Below, piece by piece: positions 30,637 to 37,877 of a DNA stretch of 64,000 nt. Under the pieces are notes generated by a model. It did not search any database. It saw nothing but the letters and a program-made list of their open reading frames with translations, and was not told where the DNA came from. A program made the translations under genes and the position numbers. Each line of letters starts with the position of its first letter. Within the stretch, counting starts at the first letter, position 1. Source of the DNA: Kitasatospora papulosa (lineage in GTDB: Bacteria > Actinomycetota > Actinomycetes > Streptomycetales > Streptomycetaceae); assembly GCF_000717245.1 (NCBI RefSeq), contig NZ_JNYQ01000001.1, positions 62,001 to 126,000 on the forward strand. Reading direction: 5' to 3'.

Positions 30637-32966
30637 CCAGCGACGCAGCCACCGCGACCAGCACCACGCGGACCACACCGCAGTCCGAAGGCGCCGAGCC
30701 GGAGAAGGAAGTGCCCGCGCTCGGGCTGGGCGTCTCGCTGCCGCCCGCCGACGCCCGCCCCAAGACCGAGGGCACGTTCCCGTACGCCGCCGACCTGTGG
30801 GCCGAGGGACTGCTGTGGGCGTCGATGCTGCGCTCCCCGCACCCGCACGCGCGCATCCTCTCGATCGACACCACGGCCGCCGTCGCCATGCCGGGGGTGC
30901 GCGCCGTCGTCACGCACGAGGACATCCCCGGAGACGGTTCGTACGGCCGCCGGGTCGTCGACCGGCCCGTGTTCGCCTCCGACCTCGTACGCCACCACGG
31001 TGAGGCGATCGCCGCGGTCGCCGCCGACCACCCCGACACCGCCCGGCTGGCCGCCGCCGCGATCGCGGTCGAGTACGAGGTGCTCGAACCGGTCACCGAC
31101 CCCGAGAAGGCCTTCGCCGCCGAGCCCCTGCACCCCGACGGCAACCTCATCCGCCACATCCCGCTGCGCTACGGCGACCCGGACGCCGTCGGCGAGGTCA
31201 TCGTCGAGGGCCTGTACCGCATCGGCCGTCAGGACCCGGCCCCGATCGGAGCCGAGGCCGGTCTCGCCGTGCCGCGCCCCGACGGGGGCGTCGAGCTCTA
31301 CACCGCGTCCACCGACCCGCACACCGACCGCGACCTGGCCGCCGCCTGCTTCGGCCTGGACCCCGAGCGGGTCAAGGTCGTCGTGACCGGTGTCCCCGGA
31401 GCGACCGGCGACCGTGAGGACCCCGGCTTCCAGATCCCGCTCGGCCTGCTCGCCCTGCACACCGGCTGCCCCGTCAAACTGGCCGCCACCCGCGAGGAGT
31501 CCTTCCTCGGGCACGCCCACCGCCACCCGACCCTGCTGCGCTACCGCCACCACGCGGACGCGGAGGGCCGACTGGTCAAGGTCGAGGCACAGATCCTCCT
31601 CGACGCGGGTGCCTACGCCGACTTCTCGTCCGAGTCCCTCGCCGCCGCCGTGGCCTTCGCCTGCGGCCCGTACGTCGTCCCGCACGCCTTCATCGAGGGC
31701 TGGGCGGTCCGTACGAACAACCCGCCGTCCGGGCACGTCCGGGGCGAGGGCGCGATGCAGGTCTGCGCCGCCTACGAGGGCCAGATGGACAAGCTGGCGG
31801 CGAAGCTGGGCATCGACCCGGTCGAGCTCCGGCTGCGCAACGCCCTGTCCACCGGCGACATCCTCCCCACCAGCCAGACGGTGACGTGCCCGGCCCCCGT
31901 CGCCGAACTCCTCCGCGAGCTGAGCGACTTCCCGTTGCCGGTGCTCCCCAAGGACGACCCGGAGGACGACTGGCTGCTTCCCGGCGGCCTGGAGGGCGCC
32001 GGGGAGCCCGGGGCGGTCCGCAGGGGCGTCGGCTACGCCCTCGGCATGGTCCACATGCTCGGCGCGGAGGGCGCCGACGAGGTCTCCACCGCCACGGTGC
32101 GGGTCCACGACGGTGTCGCCACCGTCATCTGCGCGGCCGTCGAGACGGGCCAGGGCTTCACCACCCTCGCCCGGCAGATCGTCCAGGAGACCCTGGGTGT
32201 CGAAGAGGTCCACGTGGCGGCGGTGGACACCGACCAGCCCCCCGCGGGCCCGGCGACGCACGGCCGTCACACCTGGGTCTCGGGCGGTGCCGTAGAACGC
32301 GCCGCCAAGATGGTCCGCACCCAGCTCCTCCAGCCGCTGGCCCACAAGTTCGGCATGTCCACCGAGCTCCTCCAGATCGCCGACGGCAAGATCACCTCGT
32401 ACGACGGTGTGCTGTCCACGACGGTCACGGAGGCGATGGACGGCAAGGAACTCTGGGCCACCGCCCAGTGCCGGCCCCACCCCACCGAACCGCTGGACGA
32501 GTTCGGGCAGGGCGACGCGTTCGTGGGACTGGCCTTCTGCGCGGTCCGCGCGGTGGTGGACGTCGACATCGAGCTCGGCTCGGTCCGGGTGGTCGAGATG
32601 GCCGTCGCCCAGGACGTCGGCCGGATCCTCAACCCGTCACAGCTGGCCACCCGCATCGAAGCGGGTGTCACCCAGGGCATCGGCGCCGCCCTCACGGAGA
32701 ACCTCCGTACCGCCCGCGGACTGATCCGGCACCCGGACCTCACCGGGTACGCCCTCCCGACGACGCTGGACGCCCCGGACATCCACATCGTCAAGCTCGT
32801 CGAGGAACGCGACGTGGTGGCCCCCTTCGGCGCCAAGCCGGCCTCGGCGGTCCCGGTGGTCACGTCCCCGGCCGCGGTCGCCTCGGCGGTCCGCGCCGCG
32901 ACCGGCCGCCCGGTCAACCGCCTCCCGATCCGCCCCCAGGCGGCGGTGGCCACGCCCAAGTCCTGA
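30633..32966 (+). CDS. Xanthine dehydrogenase-like molybdopterin subunit, atypical active site
   Basis: 777 residues from GTG 30633 (AAGGAGG just upstream). The family fold is clear: RPKTEGTFPYAADLWAEGLL, ETGQGFTTLARQIVQETLG (about 504), and DVGRILNPSQLATRIEAGVTQ. Hallmark residues differ, though. The usual GGxFGGKE is GVPGATGDRED (about 253), RGFG is RGEG (370-373), and the catalytic GVGE after PFGAK is PASA (736-739), so the active-site Glu is absent. It may have a different reaction, weak activity, or a structural role. A perfect terminator follows. Confidence 0.88.
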   Translation: MTSDAATATSTTRTTPQSEGAEPEKEVPALGLGVSLPPADARPKTEGTFPYAADLWAEGLLWASMLRSPHPHARILSIDTTAAVAMPGVRAVVTHEDIPGDGSYGRRVVDRPVFASDLVRHHGEAIAAVAADHPDTARLAAAAIAVEYEVLEPVTDPEKAFAAEPLHPDGNLIRHIPLRYGDPDAVGEVIVEGLYRIGRQDPAPIGAEAGLAVPRPDGGVELYTASTDPHTDRDLAAACFGLDPERVKVVVTGVPGATGDREDPGFQIPLGLLALHTGCPVKLAATREESFLGHAHRHPTLLRYRHHADAEGRLVKVEAQILLDAGAYADFSSESLAAAVAFACGPYVVPHAFIEGWAVRTNNPPSGHVRGEGAMQVCAAYEGQMDKLAAKLGIDPVELRLRNALSTGDILPTSQTVTCPAPVAELLRELSDFPLPVLPKDDPEDDWLLPGGLEGAGEPGAVRRGVGYALGMVHMLGAEGADEVSTATVRVHDGVATVICAAVETGQGFTTLARQIVQETLGVEEVHVAAVDTDQPPAGPATHGRHTWVSGGAVERAAKMVRTQLLQPLAHKFGMSTELLQIADGKITSYDGVLSTTVTEAMDGKELWATAQCRPHPTEPLDEFGQGDAFVGLAFCAVRAVVDVDIELGSVRVVEMAVAQDVGRILNPSQLATRIEAGVTQGIGAALTENLRTARGLIRHPDLTGYALPTTLDAPDIHIVKLVEERDVVAPFGAKPASAVPVVTSPAAVASAVRAATGRPVNRLPIRPQAAVATPKS

Positions 32967-32973
32967 GCGGGGG

Positions 32974-33000
32974 CGGCGCCTGCCGGTTCGGCAGGCGCCG
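32974..33000 (+). terminator. Terminator of the dehydrogenase operon
   Basis: A perfect 12-bp stem CGGCGCCTGCCG with CGGCAGGCGCCG around GTT, 7 bp after the stop. The following 33001-33227 holds no gene I can support. Confidence 0.88.
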
Positions 33001-33227
33001 TCGGTCCGTCGGTACGAGGACACCGAGCCGGTAGCGGCCGACCGGGCGCGACGAAGAGGAACGCGGCGGCTACGGCGAACACGAAGACAGCCATGCGTGA
33101 ACTTCCGTGACCTCACGCCCGGACAAGGTCCCAGACCATGCCGTTGTTCTACGCCCACGGCCCATCAGACCGACGGTCCTGGATGGTGGGACGGCGCGGC
33201 TCTCCTGGCTCTCACCGCACGGCGAGG

Positions 33228-33785
33228 TCACTCACAGGCCGCCGACCGCTCGACTGCCGTGGTGTAGTCGACGATCAGACTCTTCATGACCGTCTGGTCG
33301 TCGACGCCGGAGTCGGAGACCTGGACCACCGCGTAGAGGTCCTGCTCCGGGTGCTCCGACGAGGTGCAGGAAGAAGTCTTGCCGACGCCGGCCTTCCCGG
33401 TGTAGACGAAGCGCCCGTCGTCCGACAACGCCCCGTCGTCCGTGCCGGCGTATCCCTCCGAGACCGTCGCTGTGGTCTGCCCCTCGCTCCACCATGCTTG
33501 GGTGAGGCTCAGGGCCGCCTTGCCGTCAATGGACACGTTGCAGCGTGTCGCTCCGTCGTTCAGCCTCGACGTGGCCGACGAGATGGAGTCACCGCCGGGC
33601 AGCACGGCCTTCACCAGTGCGGGGTCCACGGGGGTCCCGCACAGCGACGCCGGCACGGTGTACGCCTTCTTGGGCGGGTCGTCGCCGGAGCACGCCGACA
33701 GGCTGGACGCGAGGACGACGGCGGCCGAGAGGGAGACGGCCGCGCTGATGAATCGGTGACGCCGGAGAGGTCCACGGACAGACAA
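33228..33785 (-). CDS. Lipoprotein of cassette 1
   Basis: 185 residues from TTG 33785, chosen because GAAAGG lies 9 nt upstream; longer in-frame starts run back into the large gene. An Arg-rich n-region, a hydrophobic stretch and the lipobox SLSAC (Cys near residue 30) mark a secreted lipoprotein. The mature part begins with a Cys-Gly pair, SLCGTPVDPALVKAVLPGGD, comparable to KVCGGLFDASLAKKVEAV in the cassette 2 lipoprotein. Four Cys in the mature domain could form two disulfides. It is the third gene of the minus-strand cassette; function unknown. Confidence 0.75.
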   Translation of the reverse strand: MSVRGPLRRHRFISAAVSLSAAVVLASSLSACSGDDPPKKAYTVPASLCGTPVDPALVKAVLPGGDSISSATSRLNDGATRCNVSIDGKAALSLTQAWWSEGQTTATVSEGYAGTDDGALSDDGRFVYTGKAGVGKTSSCTSSEHPEQDLYAVVQVSDSGVDDQTVMKSLIVDYTTAVERSAACE

Positions 33786-33853
33786 CGGGAGAGGCCTTTC
33801 AGGGTTCGGACGGGACGAGGACGGCGCGGCGGGCGCCGTCCCCGGGCATTCGG

Positions 33854-36154
33854 TCAGATGTCCGTCTTCAGGTGTGGCGACATGAAGTCGGTGTTCGTGC
33901 CCGCGGCCCGGAACCCGTCCTGGGCGGCCGCGCGTGCCTTCTCGTCGATGCTGGCATCCATCAGGTCGTCGCGCTTGTGCGCCTTGGCTGCGTTCTCCGC
34001 GGCCTGCTCCGTGTACCCCGCGTTCTGGTCGAGACCGCTTTCCCACTTCTCGCCCATGACGGAGCCCGCGTCGTCCTTGGCATGGCCCTCGGCGTCCTTG
34101 AAGAGGGCTTCGAGGACCATGCTGCTCGCCGTCCCCGCCACACCGCCGGCCACCGCACCGCCGACCGGGCTGGCGATGAACGACGTACCGACGCCGATGC
34201 CGGTGCCGATGCCTCCGGAGATGGCGTTCTTCCACTGCCCCACGGACTGATCGAACTTCTTGTCGGCCTCGTCGGCGGGGCCGGCGACAGCCTCCTGGCG
34301 GCCGATGGCCAGGGTGCCGGACACTTCGCCCGAACCATGGGCGATCTGTTCGACGGCGAACTGCGTGTCGTTCGAGTAGCGGGCTTCGGCCGGCAGGTCC
34401 GGGTTCATGTGGTAGTCCATGAGGTTGGCCATGTAGGCCTTGTTGGCCACTTCTACGGCCGCGTACCCCTCGGGGTTCTGCCCGACGGTCACCAACAAAG
34501 CGTTCACGTCACGGTGGTTGAGCGTCGCGGAGCTGCCGGCGACGGGGAACAGCCTGTTCGTGTCCTCGTCCTGGTCGTCCGTCATGGCCCGGTTGATGTC
34601 CGGCAGGTACTCCGAGGTGATCTGCCCGATGCTGTCCGACATGTAACTGTGATCCGTGAGACGTTCGTTGTTGTCCGAGACGGAGGACACGATGGACTCG
34701 AAGAGCTTGGTCTGCTGGTCGTTGTGGGCCGGAGTGTCCGCGGTCGGCAGTTCGCCCGCCGGGTGACCGGTCGTGGCGGCTTCCAGGGCGAGGGCGAGAT
34801 TGTTGCGGCCGGTGTTGTCGTCGTCGCCGTGGAGGTTGCTCTCCTGCGGCCACTCCCGTTCCTCGAACAGGTACTGGAAGTTGGAGAGCGGGACCTTCCC
34901 GTTCTTGCCGTTGCCGTCCGTGTCGCGCTCGAAGGGGGAGTCGTCCTTGGAGACGAACTCCTCGTTGAAGAAGCCGGTCGCCGCGTCCGGGCTGTTCGAC
35001 AGGCCCTTGAGGTAACCGGTCAGCGGGTCGTCTCCGCTGTCGTCACCGATCCGGTTGAGCCACGGATCCATTCCCATGTGCTGCCACGCCAAGTTGGCGT
35101 GATCACCGTTGCCGGTGAGCCTGCGTTCCGTCTCCATGAGCTTGGTGCCGTAGCTCTTGAGGAACTGGTCGTCGTAGTCGCCGGTGCGCATCAGGTTGCT
35201 CATGACCTGGAAGCCCATGGGGCCGCCGCCGTCCCGCCCGATGGGCTGGTCGCCGAGCTTGATCATGTTGCCCTTCCAGCTCGTCATGTCGGCGGAGTCG
35301 CTCTGCGTGGCGGTGGCGAGCGTCATCCCCAGGTTGCGCTGGAGGTCGTCGAACTTGTCGAGCCGTTCGTGGCCCAGGGACGGGTTCATGGCGGGGTCGT
35401 TGATGCCCTGCCAGAACTCGAGGGTCTTCTTGGGGCCGAGCTGTGTGGCGAACCGCTCGGAGAACAGCGGGTCGTCCTTGTACTTCTCCAGGCCGTTGTT
35501 GATCCTGTCGAATTCGGCGGGCGTGAGGTCCTTGGGATTCTTCGCCGCGATCTTGGCGAGGTCCTCCGCCGCCTGGACCGCGCCCGCCGCGGAGTCGCGG
35601 TCCTGGTAGTTGGCGTCCGAGAAGCCCATCTTGGCCTGATCGGCTATCGCGGTCAGAACCTTGCTCGCCGACTCGTCGCTCTCCGAGGCGTTCTTGAGGA
35701 TCGCCTGCACCTCGTCGCGTAGCGCGGTGACATCGCTCTCGCTGTGCTCCGGGACGGAGGTGCCCCGGGCTGCCCGGTCCGGGTGGATGTTCATGGTGAC
35801 GGTGAAACCGCCGCCGCCGGTGCTGGTGACGGTCAGATTCTTCTTCTGACCCCGGCTGATGGCGGCCTCGAGATCCTTCTTGTACTGGCGCAGCTCGTCC
35901 CGGGTGTCGGTAAGGATCTTGTGGATGGTGTTGGCCTGCGTGTGGGCATCTCCGAACTCGCCGGCTGTCTTGCCGACGAATTCCTTGGTGACCTGGGCGT
36001 TCAGACCGGTCCAGTCGGCCGAGTTGGCGGCCTTGTGCAGCCCGTCCTCTGCTTGTTTCTTCAGGTCGACGAGGTGCCGTACGAGCAGGCCCCAGTCCGA
36101 GACGGCCTCGTCGAGCGTGGTGAAGTTGGCGAAGCGCAGCGCGTCGAGATCCAT
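33854..36154 (-). CDS. Large WxG-domain protein of cassette 1
   Basis: 766 residues from ATG 36154 with AGGAG upstream. The N-terminal about 110 residues are helical with a WxG motif (ADWTGLN, Trp48-Gly50) and VTKEFVGKTAGEF, like WXG100-type type VII secretion substrates. The middle is a large acidic region with repeated signatures shared with the cassette 2 protein (LGPKKTLEFW, LQRNLGMTLATAT, MRTGDYDDQFL, NSPDAATGFF, YMSDSIGQ). A Gly/Ala-rich hydrophobic segment at about 641-685 could enter a membrane, and a charged helical tail follows. I recall similar Streptomyces proteins being called DUF6571, unverified. No enzyme motif is seen. Confidence 0.8.
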   Translation of the reverse strand: MDLDALRFANFTTLDEAVSDWGLLVRHLVDLKKQAEDGLHKAANSADWTGLNAQVTKEFVGKTAGEFGDAHTQANTIHKILTDTRDELRQYKKDLEAAISRGQKKNLTVTSTGGGGFTVTMNIHPDRAARGTSVPEHSESDVTALRDEVQAILKNASESDESASKVLTAIADQAKMGFSDANYQDRDSAAGAVQAAEDLAKIAAKNPKDLTPAEFDRINNGLEKYKDDPLFSERFATQLGPKKTLEFWQGINDPAMNPSLGHERLDKFDDLQRNLGMTLATATQSDSADMTSWKGNMIKLGDQPIGRDGGGPMGFQVMSNLMRTGDYDDQFLKSYGTKLMETERRLTGNGDHANLAWQHMGMDPWLNRIGDDSGDDPLTGYLKGLSNSPDAATGFFNEEFVSKDDSPFERDTDGNGKNGKVPLSNFQYLFEEREWPQESNLHGDDDNTGRNNLALALEAATTGHPAGELPTADTPAHNDQQTKLFESIVSSVSDNNERLTDHSYMSDSIGQITSEYLPDINRAMTDDQDEDTNRLFPVAGSSATLNHRDVNALLVTVGQNPEGYAAVEVANKAYMANLMDYHMNPDLPAEARYSNDTQFAVEQIAHGSGEVSGTLAIGRQEAVAGPADEADKKFDQSVGQWKNAISGGIGTGIGVGTSFIASPVGGAVAGGVAGTASSMVLEALFKDAEGHAKDDAGSVMGEKWESGLDQNAGYTEQAAENAAKAHKRDDLMDASIDEKARAAAQDGFRAAGTNTDFMSPHLKTDI

Positions 36155-36193
36155 GAGTTGCCGTTTCTCCTGTGTGCGTCTGTAATCGCGCCG

Positions 36194-36688
36194 TTACTTC
36201 TTCGGCTCGTACGCGGGGTTCTTCTTGCCCGGCTCGCCGACCCGCTCGTCGAATCCGGCATCCAAGGCGTCGATGCTGCTCACCGCCCGATGGATGTAGG
36301 TCTCATCCCCGGCGTGCACCTTCTTGGTGACCTGCATGTGGTTGGAGATGTGGGCACACGCGTCCATGAGCGACTTCAGCTGTTCGTCCCACCGGGTCGA
36401 CACGTGCTTGAGCCCGCCGCCCAGCGCGAAGCCCTGACCACTCAGGTCGCCGGCGGCCTTGTCGCTGCTGGGAACGGCCACCCGGGCCTTGTTCCAGAGG
36501 TCGTCGTAGAGGCCGTGCGCCTGGCTGCCGATCTTCACCAGATCGCTGTGACCCACCTTGAGGTCGCCCGTTTGTCCCGGTAGAGCCGCAGATCCCCCGC
36601 CCCCGGGGTCGAGCTGGTTCAACTGCATTCCGGTCGACCGCTGATCGGCTGCGTTCGCCTTCAGTTGCTCCCACTCGTCCCATGCCAT
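36194..36688 (-). CDS. Small helical partner protein of cassette 1
   Basis: 164 residues from ATG 36688, with GGAAGG upstream; the longer in-frame start at 36766 adds an unrelated leader. No signal peptide. The core shares DACAHISNH, flanking QLKSLM and a TKKVHAGDE segment, with the cassette 2 small protein, and both begin with a Trp-containing helix (AWDEWEQLKANA). A Gly-rich spacer follows at about residues 29-40. It begins the minus-strand operon, 39 bp before the large WxG gene. A heterodimer partner or chaperone of the large protein is likely by analogy with WXG100 pairs. Confidence 0.75.
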   Translation of the reverse strand: MAWDEWEQLKANAADQRSTGMQLNQLDPGGGGSAALPGQTGDLKVGHSDLVKIGSQAHGLYDDLWNKARVAVPSSDKAAGDLSGQGFALGGGLKHVSTRWDEQLKSLMDACAHISNHMQVTKKVHAGDETYIHRAVSSIDALDAGFDERVGEPGKKNPAYEPKK

Positions 36689-36987
36689 GGGTGATCCTTC
36701 CCCCGTCTGCTTGTCCTGCGCTTGCGCGCCCCGGTGGGCGCCCAGGCTTGCAGGCCAAGCTAGCAACCCGTTGAGACGTCCACGTGGGGCGGAGTCCGAA
36801 TCCGCGAGCAGGGGGCGTGCGCATCTCGTGGAGACTTCGGAAGTGACGCGAATCGAATGTCCGAGCCGGGTTCAGCCGCATGGGGCAATTCGTTCATTGA
36901 AAGAGCCGAAGCGGACGGATGCACCGGACCCGCGTGCGTAACGGAACCCAAAGGCTCCGCCCTCAGCCCGAGACGGCCTGGGCATAC

Positions 36988-37025
36988 GGCGACGGCCGCC
37001 CCGCGCCATGGGGGCGGCCGTCGCC
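36988..37025 (-). terminator. Terminator of tRNA-Cys
   Basis: A perfect 15-bp stem GGCGACGGCCGCCCC with GGGGCGGCCGTCGCC, starting 18 nt beyond the tRNA 3' end. A near copy lies at 40959-40993. Confidence 0.85.
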
Positions 37026-37042
37026 TTTCGGGTTGTCCCGCG

Positions 37043-37117
37043 TGGAGACCGTGACCGGATTCGAACCGGTGTAACTCGAGTTGCAGTCGAGCCCCTGAGC
37101 CTCTCGGGCACACGGTC
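37043..37117 (-). tRNA. tRNA-Cys (anticodon GCA)
   Basis: Read on the minus strand it folds as a full cloverleaf: acceptor GACCGTG with CACGGTC, D stem CCC with GGG, anticodon stem CTCGA with TCGAG around CTGCAAC (GCA), T arm ACCGG-TTCGAAT-CCGGT. The discriminator is U, typical for Cys, and the CCA end is encoded. It lies between the two divergent cassettes. Confidence 0.93.
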
Positions 37118-37210
37118 GAGGTGGTGTCGCTTCCCCGTGCTCACGACCGTACGGCCGGGGCGCGGGCGCCATCAAGGGACCGGGGCGCGCCGCAACGCGA
37201 CTGCCATACG

Positions 37211-37224
37211 CCGTTCATGAACGG
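37211..37224 (+). promoter_or_regulatory. Perfect 14-bp palindrome between the cassettes
   Basis: CCGTTCATGAACGG is fully self-complementary. On the cassette 1 side, TTCGTTCATTGAAAG (36889-36903) carries a related GTTCAT(T)GAA core. It may be a shared operator. The remainder of 36689-37432 holds the tRNA, its terminator and no other gene; TTGACC at 37331-37336 is a possible -35 without a matched -10. Confidence 0.4.
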
Positions 37225-37432
37225 TGGCGGGACGGCGGGACCCGAAGCGCGCCTCCATGTCACTCCATGCCACGGACCGCCCCCGTGATGGCGCCCCGGC
37301 CGTCTTCTCCGGGAATTGCGGAAACCGTTATTGACCGCCCGGCGTCGGTGAAGAAGGAAGCGATACGGTGAGCGGGTCGGTGGCCGAAAGAGGTTGACGA
37401 AACGGCCTGCGCACAGGGAACAGGAGGAATTC

Positions 37433-37858
37433 GTGACGTTCGATCAGGAATGGGCCGAACTGCGCGAGGCGGCCGCCCGGCGGAGCGCCATGCGGCTCAA
37501 CAGTGTTCCTGCCGAAGGCGGCAGTGGCGGGAGCGGCGACCTGGTCGTCAACCGGGACGAACTCGGAGCTATCGGGAATGACGCCTATGGCCTGAGGACG
37601 AGGCTGTCGAAGGAAGGTGACCTCGCTCGTCCGACGACCCATGAAGCAGGGGTCGCGCTCACCAACGGGAATTTCGCCTGTGGTGCGGCGGTGCTCAAGG
37701 TGAACGACTTCTGGCAGACCCATCTGAAGACTCTGCTGGATTCCTGTGCGCACATCTCGAACCACCTGGATTACACGAAGGCTCAGCACGCGAAGGACGA
37801 AGTGAAGATCGAAGGGGATCTGGCGCCGATCTCCAAGCTCACGGAATACATGAAGTAA
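37433..37858 (+). CDS. Small helical partner protein of cassette 2
   Basis: 141 residues from GTG 37433, with a strong GGAGGAAT site; this start aligns with cassette 1. Paralogue of the cassette 1 small protein: FDQEWAELREAA at the front, a Gly/Ser spacer, GDLVVNRDELGAIGNDAYGL, then HLKTLLDSCAHISNHLDYTK and AQHAKDE. Shorter in the C-terminal tail than its counterpart. No signal peptide or enzyme motif. It begins the plus-strand cassette, 19 bp before the large WxG gene. Confidence 0.78.
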   Translation: MTFDQEWAELREAAARRSAMRLNSVPAEGGSGGSGDLVVNRDELGAIGNDAYGLRTRLSKEGDLARPTTHEAGVALTNGNFACGAAVLKVNDFWQTHLKTLLDSCAHISNHLDYTKAQHAKDEVKIEGDLAPISKLTEYMK

Positions 37859-37877
37859 GGCTCGGGGGAGTACGAAC

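Noticed and set aside
33001..33094. Small hydrophobic minus-strand ORF beginning at 33094
   Set aside because: Its frame runs on through the operon terminator and into the molybdenum subunit, with no family match.
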